The notes: generated by a model not told the origin, from the letters alone. 64,000 nt of DNA from Schizochytrium sp. CCTCC M209059 (GCA_000818945.1 KN805372.1:948820-1012819); one strand, 5' to 3'; counted from the first letter of the stretch, positions 19,908-29,554 are shown. Program-made: numbers and translations.

Positions 19908-20696
19908 TCACTTGTAAATCCAAGGCGGGCCCACCTGAACATTGTCAATCAGTGGAGTCTTGCGCCAAATTGGATGTGTTGCAGGGACTCTCGAAAGCTT
20001 TGCACGCGCGCGCAAAAGGTCCTCCTCTGGCGCATCTGCAAATCGCTGATAAATTCGAACTGAATATATGGCGTCCAGGGTCGGGTCATGAGCTCCTGCT
20101 TGCATGTCGACGCCAGCGCCCTTGAAACCTTCGAGGTGTAAAACCTCATGCCGCAACGAAAAATAACGGAAGCGACCTGGGCCTCGCTCCACGCGAAAAA
20201 GCTGACCAATATCAAATGACGAAGCGAAGTGCGTACCTTCTTCGAGCCGAAGCCAATCCAGATCGTGTTGTATTGCTTGCCCGACAATGACTGCATTCTT
20301 TGGCAAAAGCTTGAGCAGCTGAGCACGCACTTCCTCGAGCGATGGGGCGTCATCGAGCGAACCAGGTTCAAGTCCTGTCAGTGGGGTCAGGTACGAGACG
20401 ATTTTCTCTTTGGGCCGAACAAGTGCGTCCATGAGCACGTTTTCATCGCCATCGACAAGCGCTACGCGAGCAACCGCACGGTCCGCGGATGTGCGGCCCG
20501 TCGCGATGCATTCGACGTCAATCGAACACAGCCATGGCTTCATATTTGCGTCAAAAGCAACGTCAGGAGCAAGCGTCTCGCCATGCCCTGGCATAGCCTC
20601 TGCATTCTGCGCATCGTTGCCAATACGTATCCACGACGGCGTGAACGCTGGTGCTTCAGCCTTGAGAGTGGACGAGGAGCGCTGGGAGCCCTCCAT
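19908..20696 (-). CDS. DEDDh RNA exonuclease (REXO-like)
   Basis: The 262-residue product carries the five acidic/His motifs of the DEDDh 3'-5' exonuclease family. Exo I is SIDVECIATG (Asp and Glu bind metal), the family TPLTGLEPGSL segment follows, Exo II is VGQAIQHDLDWLRL with Asp, and Exo III is AHDPTLDAIYS with the HxxxxD arrangement. The spacing and the KEKIVSYLTPLTG segment match REXO4/SDN-type RNA exonucleases rather than DNA polymerase proofreading domains. It likely trims structured RNAs such as rRNA precursors or small RNAs. The N-terminal 45 residues are polar and unassigned. It shares a 757-bp divergent upstream region with the GPR180-type gene. Confidence 0.85.
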   Translation of the reverse strand: MEGSQRSSSTLKAEAPAFTPSWIRIGNDAQNAEAMPGHGETLAPDVAFDANMKPWLCSIDVECIATGRTSADRAVARVALVDGDENVLMDALVRPKEKIVSYLTPLTGLEPGSLDDAPSLEEVRAQLLKLLPKNAVIVGQAIQHDLDWLRLEEGTHFASSFDIGQLFRVERGPGRFRYFSLRHEVLHLEGFKGAGVDMQAGAHDPTLDAIYSVRIYQRFADAPEEDLLRARAKLSRVPATHPIWRKTPLIDNVQVGPPWIYK

Positions 20697-21270
20697 GATG
20701 CCGCAGACAACGATCGACCCTCTATAAAATAGAGACTAACACGAAACGCCTCGCCTAAAGCTAAAGCGGCAGAGTTCCTTTCAAGCAGAATCCACCTCTT
20801 GCGCTCTGCTTTGCGCGCGAGCCCCTACGCAATGTCTCGGGACCTGCTTTCTTGTCTGCCACGGGCTCTTATGCTTGCTTAATTCTCTCGTTCGCCGTGT
20901 TTGGCCGACCAATAAATTATACGCACGCGTTGTTACAGTTACGAAGCGGTTTATAAACCGACATATGTGTAGCGGTTTCAATAGCACTACTTTTGAAACG
21001 AGTGAACTTCGAACCAGTGCCACTGCCACTGCAGATGAACATGGCCAACGGATACTTGTGACAGTCTGACTGAGAATGTATATATGAGCGAGAGAAGAGG
21101 GAAAGGACAATCCTGTTTCGTCAAACGCAATAGCACGTCCCGCAAAAGGAAGAAGAGAGAAAAGAAAAACAGAGAGCAATCAATCTAAAGAAAAGCGAGA
21201 CGTTGGAGCCGGCAGAAGCGGCAGGGTCCAGATCCCTATCCTCTTGCGCTAAACGTTCTTGGTGCTCTCG

Positions 21271-21301
<31 letters not shown>

Positions 21302-21453
21302 CGCCGCCGCTGCTGCTGCTATTGCTAATCTGCCCGCTGCTATTGCTGATCTGCCTGCTGCTCTGCCTGCGCAGACGGGCGTGCGTGCCTGGCCCATCCA
21401 GCGCGACACAATCGTCCGAACCTCGCAGCATTCGAGGTTGCAAATTAGGCAAC
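20697..21453. other. Divergent intergenic region with CTG run
   Basis: Upstream of both the exonuclease gene (minus) and the receptor gene (plus). A (CTG)n/(CCG)n run at about 21275-21320 opens a long Leu-rich frame in phase with the receptor gene, but there is no ATG before 21454, so it is read as 5' UTR. Confidence 0.5.
20720..20730 (-). promoter_or_regulatory. Possible TATA element for exonuclease gene
   Basis: On the minus strand TATTTTATA lies about 25-33 bp before the ATG at 20696, within a short palindrome (TCTATaaaATAGA). If used it would imply a very short 5' UTR. Confidence 0.25.
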
Positions 21454-23778
21454 ATGACCAAAGCCTCGTGGAGCCAAAAAGCCACAGTCTTGCTTGCGCT
21501 TGTGATCGCGAGCGTCCTCCAGCATGCGCGCGCAGGCATCGTTGAAGGTAGCTATCGTGGCAGCGAAACATGGATGTACCTAGACCGCTTCGTATTCAAC
21601 CCCGCAAAGAGTGGCGGGGAACTCATGGGTCGCCTGCAAATGACCCTTGACTATCCTTCGGACACAGCCACGACCCCGTCCATAATGCTCTTTTACAAGG
21701 GAGGCGAAGAGGATGGTGTACAAAAGGAATTCGGGTATTGGGAACGCGCGTACAACAAAGGACTCAAGTGTCATGAAAAGGCTGCCATCGCCAGCATGAA
21801 CGGAGGAACTTACATTCCTCTTCCGGGCGGGCGCAACGTAACCACCTACACGGACGACGATGGACGCGAATGGTCGTCTGTCACGCTTGAGACGTACATG
21901 AACACTCATAGGTCCCGCTGGATTTTCATCACCGTTGGCAACTGCAAAATGACTTGCACCACGCGATTCTGCGCTAACTCGCTTGATATCAAATATCGTC
22001 TCGTCTTGACCAACGGTGACGGAAACGACAAGTACTTTAGCGCGGACAAGGCCTGGTTCTGGGAGACGTCTATCATCTTTTTCGTTCTCTACATAGCTCT
22101 TGCAATTCTGGCATGGCGCACGCGCCTCGCACTTCTCAGCGAGCACAAGTATCACCACAGCGTTCGGCTGCTCGTTGCATCGATCGCTGCTTCCTTTCTC
22201 AGTCTCCTCTTCCAAGTTGTTCTTTATTCCCAGTTTGCCAGCACCGGCATTGACAATCCCCGACTCGAGGGTCTCGCCGTTTTTTGTGGTCTCGTGGCCG
22301 AGTTTCTGCTGCTTCTCATGACTATCCTTGTGGCCAAGGGCTGGACAATCGTGCGCCACAAGATTTCTGCGCTAGGTCGAGTCAGAATCGCCGCTTACAT
22401 GACGCTCTATGTCGTCTCAAGCGCAGGGTGCTGGATCTATTATGCCTACTTTGTCGACCCGGCAGATATCATTTACGTGTACAGCACCGTTCCAGGAGCA
22501 GTTTTTGTTTCCTTGCGAGGGGCGGCTTTTGCATGGTTCACTTATGCTATTGGTGTCACCTTGCGCAAATATCAGCAAAAGCGAGCCTTTTACAAAAAGT
22601 TTTGGGTTCTCGTTGGCTGCTGGATTCTCACACTGCCTGCTCTTGTGCTCATCAACAGTCTCGTGGATATCTGGTTCCGAGCCAAGGTCGTCAATCTGCT
22701 TTCAATTCTGTCCACCTTCCTTTGCCAAGCTGTGCTCTGCTCCATGTATCATCCTACGCTCTGCGGACTGAACCGCAACTTTCCATTCCATGCCACTACC
22801 TTTGCAGTCCTGAAGAATAAAACGTCCAAGCCGGGCCAGAGTGACGATACCAAGATACATGGCTCAAACACATTCGACGAGGCCCATCTTCTCCGCGCCT
22901 TTGAGCTCTCATCGCAAATGCGACACAGCGTCTCCATGCTGCAAACCTACACGAGTGATCTGCACACATTTCTTGATGACATCCGTCTCACCAACAAGGA
23001 AAGTTCCTCGAACGGGAAACACGATATCGAGTCTGGAATTGCAGTGCATCCTCAAGTGCCGACGCAGCAAAAGGATAATCTTTCAAAGCCGATCGGCAAT
23101 GATTTCGAAAAATCTGCAAGCACGGAAGGTGATCTCGAACGCGCTTTGGCAGCCGTGGTGGCGCCCAAGTCCGCGCAAAAAGCAAACCTTGAACAGAATC
23201 CGGTCGCGAGATCAAAACCGGCGACGACAAAGAAGGCCTCTTTTCGTGAACTACAGTCTGGCCTCGACCTCGAGGAGGCAGGGGATGGCACCACTGTCTC
23301 ATCAGCATCGAGCGCTACGTATTCTGCCCGGGAGACAAATAGCGCCGGCGCTCGTGCGTCGGACCGTCCCAGTATCAAGAAAAAGAATCCACAATCAGGT
23401 AGTAGCACCAGCGGCAGCCGCAGGAGTCGCCGCGAAAAGGAAAGTGTCATGGCCCCTGCGAATGAGGAAAAGAATGAGGCTCGCGCCGATTCTTCGCGCG
23501 AGCCGGGCCCACAGCGTCAGAATAGCAAGGAAGCAAGCAGCAACGCAAGTGGCAGCGGCGATGAGCAGATTGCGCCGGCACGAGAGTCTTTGCGTCGATC
23601 AAAGAGTGGCAAAAAGAAGCGGCGGTCCTCGACAGCTGCCGCCAATGAAGATGCAAGTGTACTTGGAGGTATGCAAGAAGACGAAGGCGCAGCTGACACG
23701 CGTCGCCAAAGGCGAAGATCATCGTCGTCTCGTAGCAATGGAGCAGGACCACAGATCGTCGACGACGGTGATTTGTGA
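21454..23778 (+). CDS. GPR180/TMEM145-type seven-transmembrane protein
   Basis: The 774-residue membrane protein belongs to the GOST-like seven-helix family. Residues 1-28 are a signal peptide (VLLALVIASVLQHARA). Residues 29-200 form the luminal or extracellular domain with paired cysteines (C106, C164, C168, C173). Seven hydrophobic helices lie at about 205-222, 238-260, 272-295, 310-330, 345-368, 384-402 and 412-432, with the family landmark LVAKGWTIVR (about 292-301) after helix 3. Relatives work in secretory-pathway trafficking or signalling. Unusually, residues 450-774 are a long Ser/Lys/Arg/Glu-rich cytosolic tail with a likely coil at 470-510, much longer than in animal homologs. The start is the first in-frame ATG. 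Confidence 0.85.
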   Translation: MTKASWSQKATVLLALVIASVLQHARAGIVEGSYRGSETWMYLDRFVFNPAKSGGELMGRLQMTLDYPSDTATTPSIMLFYKGGEEDGVQKEFGYWERAYNKGLKCHEKAAIASMNGGTYIPLPGGRNVTTYTDDDGREWSSVTLETYMNTHRSRWIFITVGNCKMTCTTRFCANSLDIKYRLVLTNGDGNDKYFSADKAWFWETSIIFFVLYIALAILAWRTRLALLSEHKYHHSVRLLVASIAASFLSLLFQVVLYSQFASTGIDNPRLEGLAVFCGLVAEFLLLLMTILVAKGWTIVRHKISALGRVRIAAYMTLYVVSSAGCWIYYAYFVDPADIIYVYSTVPGAVFVSLRGAAFAWFTYAIGVTLRKYQQKRAFYKKFWVLVGCWILTLPALVLINSLVDIWFRAKVVNLLSILSTFLCQAVLCSMYHPTLCGLNRNFPFHATTFAVLKNKTSKPGQSDDTKIHGSNTFDEAHLLRAFELSSQMRHSVSMLQTYTSDLHTFLDDIRLTNKESSSNGKHDIESGIAVHPQVPTQQKDNLSKPIGNDFEKSASTEGDLERALAAVVAPKSAQKANLEQNPVARSKPATTKKASFRELQSGLDLEEAGDGTTVSSASSATYSARETNSAGARASDRPSIKKKNPQSGSSTSGSRRSRREKESVMAPANEEKNEARADSSREPGPQRQNSKEASSNASGSGDEQIAPARESLRRSKSGKKKRRSSTAAANEDASVLGGMQEDEGAADTRRQRRRSSSSRSNGAGPQIVDDGDL

Positions 23779-23974
23779 GTCAAGAAAAATATTTCATGCC
23801 TTTTTTGAATGTTTGTTCGAATTTTCCCCAAAACACCACAAGACACAACGAGAATGATTCTCACGAGTATCAGATAGAAAAAGAAGAAGAAGAAGAAGAA
23901 GAAAATAAGAGTACAAGTCACTAAGTAGCTAACAAAAGTAGAGAGCTCACCCAGAAGCCATTTCGTTGTCACTT
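23779..23974. other. Short convergent intergenic with GAA run
   Basis: A (GAA)n run at about 23880-23903 lies between convergent genes. No gene. Confidence 0.6.
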
Positions 23975-24604
23975 TCATTTGGCGAGGGTTGCAAAGCTGT
24001 CCTGCTTGGCAACCTTGCGTTTTTCAATCACTCCTGTAACTGGACATTTCATCTCCTCAAAGCTGATGGGAATGAGCGGTTCGTTCGCCTCGCCCATTGC
24101 CGCAATCACACCAAGGTCCTTGTCGGCTGTCGAAAGCTCATACGAACGTGCCGTGCCGAGGGAGACAACCTTTGCACGAACAACATCGCCAGGCCGGAAG
24201 CTATTGTGCATTTCCACGCGGTCAATTTCAAAGCTGCGCACGTTCTCCTTGCGTACCATGCCACGAAAGCCAGAGCCCGGCACGCTCTCCACGCCCACGC
24301 ACACAATGTCAAGCAGCGCGAACCGCGGCGTCACCTTGGTCACGTTGCACGTCACGGTGCTACCGACGACAGGGACAACCTTGGGCTTCCTTGAGGCGGT
24401 CTGCACCGAGAAAATTTTCCGCGCGGGCTCTCCCTTCGGCTCACTCACCACGAGCTTGCCCACCACCGACGCAAGCACCGCGCCACGGCTGTCCACGTAC
24501 GCACCGGCGCCAGCCTCGGCGTTTGCCACCTCTGTTTGGGCCGCATCGCAGAGAAGAGACCCGGGCACGACCACGTCGCCCACGCGGGCCACGGTCGCAC
24601 TCAT
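23975..24604 (-). CDS. CSL4: Exosome complex cap subunit CSL4/EXOSC1
   Basis: CSL4 is one of three S1/KH cap subunits of the RNA exosome, which degrades and processes RNAs 3'-5' in nucleus and cytoplasm. The 209-residue product has the N-terminal VVVPGSLLCD motif of exosome cap proteins, then GAYVDSRGAVLASVVGKL, an S1 RNA-binding domain (about residues 80-160; VVPVVGSTVTCNVTKVTPRF, FRGMVRKENVR, FRPGDVVRAKV), and the C-terminal MKCPVTGVIEKRKVAK segment that is the remnant of the archaeal Csl4 zinc ribbon. The length matches human EXOSC1 (195). The start ATG is the only sensible one. Confidence 0.92.
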   Translation of the reverse strand: MSATVARVGDVVVPGSLLCDAAQTEVANAEAGAGAYVDSRGAVLASVVGKLVVSEPKGEPARKIFSVQTASRKPKVVPVVGSTVTCNVTKVTPRFALLDIVCVGVESVPGSGFRGMVRKENVRSFEIDRVEMHNSFRPGDVVRAKVVSLGTARSYELSTADKDLGVIAAMGEANEPLIPISFEEMKCPVTGVIEKRKVAKQDSFATLAK

Positions 24605-25181
24605 CGTGCCGCTCGTACCCGTCCCGGGCCTCGCACGCGCACTTAGAGCTTGAGCCGAGTCGTGTCGTGCCAGTCAAAGCCGAGTCGAGTTTGTGGATGG
24701 GTCCTCCGCCTCCTGCTGCCTGTCATTGTCCTTTCGAAGCGCGGAACCGATGCAGAACAAATTCAGAACATCCCCGTCTTGCCGTGCTTTGTACAATTCG
24801 TCGACTGGCTGTTTAACTTTAACTGGCTGTCTGGCTGGCTGCTTTTGTTTTCCTTGGATGAGGCCTGTCTAGAGTTGTAGTAGACGTGCAAGGCTGATGA
24901 GTTTGCTTTGCTTTGTTAGGCGTCGACCCAACCACAACGCAACGTAGAGCGAGCACGTCTTCGTTCCTGGTTTCTTCCTTGGTTGAAAAGAGAAAGGAAA
25001 AGAAAAGGAAAGGAAAGGAAAAAGGAAAGGGAAAGAAAAGGAAAAGGAAAAGGAAAGGAAAGATAAGAAAGAGCTACCTCCACCAGCAAGCAGATCACTT
25101 AAGCCAAACAAGCAAGAGCAAGGAGCCGCGGGAGGTCGTCGGCTGCGGCCGGCAGGCGGGTCGCCGCCGGGCGGCGCCAGG
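24605..25181. other. Divergent intergenic region with purine-rich run
   Basis: Upstream of CSL4 (minus) and the gene at 25182 (plus). It has a 75-bp almost pure purine stretch, AAAGG/AAAAGG units, at about 24985-25060, which may form unusual DNA structure. No gene is seen. Confidence 0.55.
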
Positions 25182-26603
25182 ATGCAAGACGCAGAAGAGA
25201 CGTACCGGCCTGTGGCACTCATCATGGTGCGGGAAGTGGCCAAGGTCAGTCAAAACGAGGAAGCGGAAAAAAAGGGAGTTGAGGAGACTAGCTCTGCACG
25301 CCCTGCAGCCGACGACCTCGCAGGTGCAGACGCGTTCGTGAAGCGACTCGCCGAAAAAGACCTGCTCGTGAAGCCACTCATGGAGCTGCTGATCACTTGT
25401 GTCAAGAGTGTGCGCGATGCTAGTGTCGAAATTGTGGAAAGCACGCTCCAACAGCGACTTGGTGCCTTGTGGGCGACAGCACGCCTTGCAGCTGGGCGAA
25501 ATCAGGATCGCTTGCTTGAGGTGAACGTGCCTGCAGATTCGGGACCGCAGCTAACACTTTCGCCCGACGTTTTGGCTGCGCTCGCTTTGCCAGACACCTC
25601 GCCTCAAGCTGTCGCCAGACTTCAAGAGAACGCGCTGCAGCAAATTGAGAGTGCTGTAATCGAGCATGTGCGCATCCCTGCTACTGTAGAATACGACCGT
25701 GTTGTGGCGGATGTGCAAAAGCGCTGGCTCGCTGCGGCGCGCAGTGGAACTCCCTTCCACTTTGCTTGTCTCGACGCCGACGAAGCCGTTCGCGCAATTG
25801 TGTTTACGCCGGGCCACGCCGAGCAGGTCAAGCTGCGTACACTTCTTGCGCTGCCGAGTCCGCCACCAGAGCCACCTATTGCCGCATCTTCGAATGCAAA
25901 GACCCCTTCAAGCCAGGTTACAGGGCTGTTGCCAAATGGGCAAGCGCTCCGTGTCACGCCTGCAGACGAAACCTCAGAGGAGGCCAATGTCGACAACGCC
26001 TCGCAAGAACGCAGTTCCGACGAGCACGCCGACGATGACGCCTGGTGGAAGATGGGCCGCCTTGATCCAGAAAATAAGGTCGTGCACGGACGCTATGCCA
26101 TCAAGGAGGCCCTTTATAGGTACGGTCCCACGGTGAAACGCATGAACAAGGGCGACCGCACGCGGAAGCCAAAGATTTCTGAGCTCATTTGGTCCAAAGT
26201 TGAGAAAGATGTCCCCGAGGAGGTCTTCAAAAAGCACTTTGACTATATTTATTCATCATGGCGGCGACGAGAGAAATCCTTGGACGAGCAATCGAGCGAG
26301 CAGGAACCTAGCCCCATCGAAATCCCGGGCAAACGTCAGCGAGTAGGTGACGCCGAGGAGACGTCGGCATCGGCATCGGTATCGGCATCGGCATCGCCAG
26401 CGTCTACGAAGTTGGCAAGCGATTCGGGCCCAGGGAGTTTGAGTAACGCGCAAGATCCTGCTAAAGGTGGCAGCGCACAGCGTGCCGGCGTCCTCGCGAG
26501 TGAGCCCACGTCCTCATCACCAGCGCGCCCGGATCGTGCGTCTGTGAGTGCGTCAACTTTAGATGGCGTTCCGAACCGTAGAGCCTCTCAGCCCGACGGT
26601 TAA
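25182..26603 (+). CDS. Unknown protein with conserved-looking charged core
   Basis: The 473-residue product starts at ATG 25182. Residues about 45-165 are helical (FVKRLAEKDLLVKPLMELL, SPDVLAALALPDTSPQAVAR). A compact Trp/Tyr/Lys-rich block at about 288-368 contains WWKMGRLDPENKVVHGRYAI, ALYRYGPTVKRMNKGDR, ISELIWSKVEKDVPEEVF and FDYIYSSWRRR; its aromatic/basic helices resemble a nucleic-acid-binding helical domain, but I cannot name it. The last 100 residues are Ser/Ala-rich and disordered, with a possible basic nuclear signal (GKRQRV). There are no transmembrane segments. Function unknown; nuclear DNA or RNA binding is a guess. Confidence 0.8.
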   Translation: MQDAEETYRPVALIMVREVAKVSQNEEAEKKGVEETSSARPAADDLAGADAFVKRLAEKDLLVKPLMELLITCVKSVRDASVEIVESTLQQRLGALWATARLAAGRNQDRLLEVNVPADSGPQLTLSPDVLAALALPDTSPQAVARLQENALQQIESAVIEHVRIPATVEYDRVVADVQKRWLAAARSGTPFHFACLDADEAVRAIVFTPGHAEQVKLRTLLALPSPPPEPPIAASSNAKTPSSQVTGLLPNGQALRVTPADETSEEANVDNASQERSSDEHADDDAWWKMGRLDPENKVVHGRYAIKEALYRYGPTVKRMNKGDRTRKPKISELIWSKVEKDVPEEVFKKHFDYIYSSWRRREKSLDEQSSEQEPSPIEIPGKRQRVGDAEETSASASVSASASPASTKLASDSGPGSLSNAQDPAKGGSAQRAGVLASEPTSSSPARPDRASVSASTLDGVPNRRASQPDG

Positions 26604-26851
26604 ATTTTGCGTACGAATACTGAGCAACGAAAGGGTGCACAGGAGAGAAAGGGTGCACAGGAGAGCAAGCCACTCAAAGAATTTTTTTTGGTAGACTGCA
26701 TGTGTTGCTGATCTGTGCGCGTATGTATGATATGCGTTCGAGAACGTCAAAACCTATATCTATTTTACTGTTTCTCTTTTTGAAAGTCATGTCTTGTCAC
26801 AAACCGAAGTTAATATCTTTCAGAAATGGTAATAAAGTGCCGTTTGTCGCA

Positions 26852-27577
26852 TCAATGAAAAGGTACACCGTCATAAAAAAGGCGTGTGCGTGCTTCCATG
26901 TGGGTCTCCTTATTTGTCAAACGACGAGTTTCCGAGATCTGCAGAAGCGGTAGCAGCGAACGCATTGCATTGTTGACAAAACAATACAAGAGCGAGTTGC
27001 ATTCGGGACCATCGAAGCTCATAAGAGCCAGTGGAACTCGCGACCGTCGACTCAATTTCACCGCCTCAAGTGTAAAACCCGAGTGTGTACAGATGAAGCC
27101 AGCTTGCAAGCTCGGAAGCAATGCCAAGCTTCCCTCGAGCTCTCGAACGGTGCTCACGGGGACTTTGGCCGTGCGATAGCTCTTGCACTGAACACCGACA
27201 TGCAGCAGCGCAGGAGAGATGGCTTGTTGAGAGTGAAGAAGTTGTTGCTGATGTGTCCATCGCCGTCGTCCTTGATGGAGTTGCTGCTGCTTCTGCTGCT
27301 TTGTGTGAATTTTTGCTAGAGCAGAAGCTGCGGCTGCCGCACGTGCATCGAGCGAAGGAGCCTCGCGCGAATCTTCATCGCTGTCAAGAACAAGACGCTC
27401 GCCCGCATTGTCGCCGTCTGCACTTGCGTTGTTGTTAACGTGCGGGAGGACCCAGCGGCCCACAAGGTCGATGCCCCCGTCGTTAGCACCACCTTGGACA
27501 CGCAACTGCATGCCGAGGCGCTGTAGGGCACTCTGACAGGCCGCCTCGAAGGCCGCGCCTTCCTTGACGCCTCGCAT
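26852..27577 (-). CDS. Mrr-type nuclease-fold protein (RRG7-like)
   Basis: This protein has a PD-(D/E)XK restriction-endonuclease-like fold of the Mrr type as found in fungal RRG7 (required for respiratory growth). Visible motifs are the helix with Glu (AAFEAACQSALQRLG), then QGGANDGGIDLVG with the catalytic Asp and VGVQCKSYRTAKVPVSTVRE with the Q-x-K pair, followed by the Mrr-like Phe/Ile strands (GFICTHSGFT, RVPLALMSFD). A Gln/Ala-rich insertion (about residues 50-115) separates the Asp and QxK motifs. The first ATG is at 27577, but the open frame extends 31 codons upstream from a GTG with a basic, mitochondrial presequence-like stretch, so the true N-terminus may come from an upstream exon or a non-ATG start. 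Confidence 0.75.
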   Translation of the reverse strand: MRGVKEGAAFEAACQSALQRLGMQLRVQGGANDGGIDLVGRWVLPHVNNNASADGDNAGERLVLDSDEDSREAPSLDARAAAAASALAKIHTKQQKQQQLHQGRRRWTHQQQLLHSQQAISPALLHVGVQCKSYRTAKVPVSTVRELEGSLALLPSLQAGFICTHSGFTLEAVKLSRRSRVPLALMSFDGPECNSLLYCFVNNAMRSLLPLLQISETRRLTNKETHMEARTRLFYDGVPFH

Positions 27578-27973
27578 AGGCGCGACCTCGCGCCTTTGCG
27601 CCAAAATACAGACTCTGCGCAAGACCAACGCCCAGATTTTCGACAGGCCTTGCAGACGTGTACGTAACACGAATCACTAGGCGTAGAATGATGGTGAATT
27701 GAAATTGAAGGAGGAAACGCTGCGACCATCACTACTTCGCAGGGCCGAGTCCAAAAGTAATCGGGTCCCAGAAACTTATTGATATTTTCAAGATTTTCTG
27801 GCACGGTGAGCTCGCGGCCTTCGCTCAAGCCGCCTTTCCTCTGGCGGGCCAACTCTCGCCTTGGCTGTTCTTGTTGGCCAGCGTTCAAGCCTTGCTCTTA
27901 CGCGTGCTTTTGCGGCATATACCAAACCTTGAGCGCGGCGTCCAGCGCGGCGGCTGCTCGCAGACGCGGCACG
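27578..27973. other. Divergent region between nuclease and TCAB1 genes
   Basis: 396 bp with no independent gene. On the minus strand a second open frame with protein-like text (LTVPENLENINKFLGPDYF near 27820-27765) could be a 5' exon of the nuclease gene, but no splice pair is convincing. Confidence 0.4.
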
Positions 27974-29380
27974 ATGGAGCCCGAGCGCGGCCTCTCTGGC
28001 GTGGCGGCGGTGCTGGCTAGAGTCTCTGCGCGGCAGGCCCCACGGGCGCGCAAGAGACCGCGCGAGGACGGCGGGAACGAACATGAAAAGACCGCCGTCG
28101 TCGCAGCCGAGGAGGCGCCAGCAGCCTTCGCAGCAGCAACGACGGCGACGGCAACGAGGAGGACGAAGAAGGCGTCGGCGACGGGAGCGAGGAGGAAAAG
28201 GAGGACTGCGCGAGCGCTGACGCTGGCAGATACAGTGCGCGCAGAGGCTGCGACAAGCGGCGTCAGTTTCTGGAAAGGAGCGAGATATTCCCCGGACGGC
28301 TTGTGCGTGCTCACCGCGGGCGACGACGATGCTCTCCGCGTTTATGAGCAGTCCGCGCTCGAACTGCCTGTCGAGGCAAGCCCTGCGCTCACGTGCAAAG
28401 AAGGTGACTGCATCTTCGACTACGCGTGGTATCCGGGCATGGACAGCGCGGTCCCAGCGACGTGTTGCTTTGCAAGCACGGCGCGCAGCCAGCCGGTTCA
28501 CCTTTGGGATGCCTATACAGGCAGTCTGCGCGCTTCGTACAAGTGCGTCAACGCGCTCGACGAGGTGTCTACAGCGCTCTCTATTGGGTTCGATAGCACT
28601 GGACAGCGCCTGTTCGCAGGCGTAGAGCGTGGCATTTACTGCTTTGACATCGGTCGCCCCGGCGCCCAGGCCCGATTTTCGGCCACCTCGCCCTCGCGCA
28701 AGTCGCCAATGGGCCAGCGCGGCATTCTCTCGTGCTTTGCAATGCACCCCACCGAGCCAGGGAAGCTTGTCGTCGGCTCGTACGAGGGTACAATCGCAAT
28801 GTACGCCGAGAATGACCAAAGCTCTAATCTGTACATGGTTCCTGCCCACAAGGGAGGTGTAACCCAGGTCCAATTCGCGCGGTGCGGAACCAAGCTTCTG
28901 ACGGGTGGCCGACGGGATTCGGAAATCCGGCTGTGGGATCTGCGCAGGCTCGATGCGCCTGTGGGCTGGTTCAAACGGAGCGCGCGGACGAATCAGCGCA
29001 TTGGCTTCGACCTCGACACCGCGGACGATCTATTGGTGACCGGTAGTACGAGCGGGTTTGCGCTCGTGTATCGCGTTGGAGATGCTGCCCCGCTTGACGC
29101 GCCATCTCCGCAACCCTCTTGCAAGACGCCGCACCAAGGCACGGTCGTGAATGCCGCAACCTTTCGGCCCCGCTCTAGACAGGTGGTCATCGCGACGGGC
29201 GATCGGGCGCTTGCTCGCAAGCGCTCTCGTGCTGACGATAACAATGACGATGATTCGAGCGACACAAGTTCAGAAGCTGACGGCACATGGGCAGACGCCG
29301 ACGACGAGGGCGACGATGGAATTGTACGATCGTTGCCGGCAACCACGGGCTGCCTGGCTCTCGTTGACATCGTCGCGTAG
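27974..29380 (+). CDS. Telomerase Cajal body protein 1 homolog (WRAP53/TCAB1)
   Basis: TCAB1 is a WD-repeat protein that binds CAB-box scaRNAs and telomerase RNA and brings them to Cajal bodies. The 468-residue product starts at ATG 27974. A basic, Ala-rich N-terminus (1-80, RKRPRE and RRKRR nuclear-type clusters) precedes the propeller. Family signatures are GDCIFDYAWYPGMDSAVPAT, CCFASTARSQPVHLWDAYTG, SLRASYKCVNALDEV, GILSCFAMHPTEPGKLVVGS, AHKGGVTQVQFARCGTKLLT, DSEIRLWDLRRLDAP and FDLDTADDLLVTGSTSG; these track vertebrate TCAB1 closely. A charged DDNNDDDSSD insertion near the C-terminus (about 415-450) is specific to this protein. Presence supports a canonical H/ACA-scaRNA or telomerase RNP pathway. 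Confidence 0.9.
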   Translation: MEPERGLSGVAAVLARVSARQAPRARKRPREDGGNEHEKTAVVAAEEAPAAFAAATTATATRRTKKASATGARRKRRTARALTLADTVRAEAATSGVSFWKGARYSPDGLCVLTAGDDDALRVYEQSALELPVEASPALTCKEGDCIFDYAWYPGMDSAVPATCCFASTARSQPVHLWDAYTGSLRASYKCVNALDEVSTALSIGFDSTGQRLFAGVERGIYCFDIGRPGAQARFSATSPSRKSPMGQRGILSCFAMHPTEPGKLVVGSYEGTIAMYAENDQSSNLYMVPAHKGGVTQVQFARCGTKLLTGGRRDSEIRLWDLRRLDAPVGWFKRSARTNQRIGFDLDTADDLLVTGSTSGFALVYRVGDAAPLDAPSPQPSCKTPHQGTVVNAATFRPRSRQVVIATGDRALARKRSRADDNNDDDSSDTSSEADGTWADADDEGDDGIVRSLPATTGCLALVDIVA

Positions 29381-29554
29381 CTGTGGACACTTCTTCCTCT
29401 CTGTCCATCACGAGATCGAGCGTCGAGCGGCGGCAAAGACCAAGCAAGTCGTTCCCATCGACTTTTGGACAAGAAACAAAAGGAGGATTGAGGGGCGAGG
29501 AGAAGTGGAGGAGAAAGGAGACAGAGAGATTTGGCAGGTATATCATAATTTTTT
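29381..29554. other. Short convergent intergenic
   Basis: 174 bp between the TCAB1 and cystathionine beta-lyase stop codons. No gene. Confidence 0.6.

Noticed and set aside
21259..21453. Leu-rich N-terminal extension of the GPR180-type protein
   Set aside because: It comes from the CTG run and has no ATG; a proper signal peptide follows ATG 21454.
27640..27888. Second open frame upstream of the nuclease gene as a separate gene
   Set aside because: No ATG at its start and it runs out of phase into the nuclease; at best an undetermined 5' exon.
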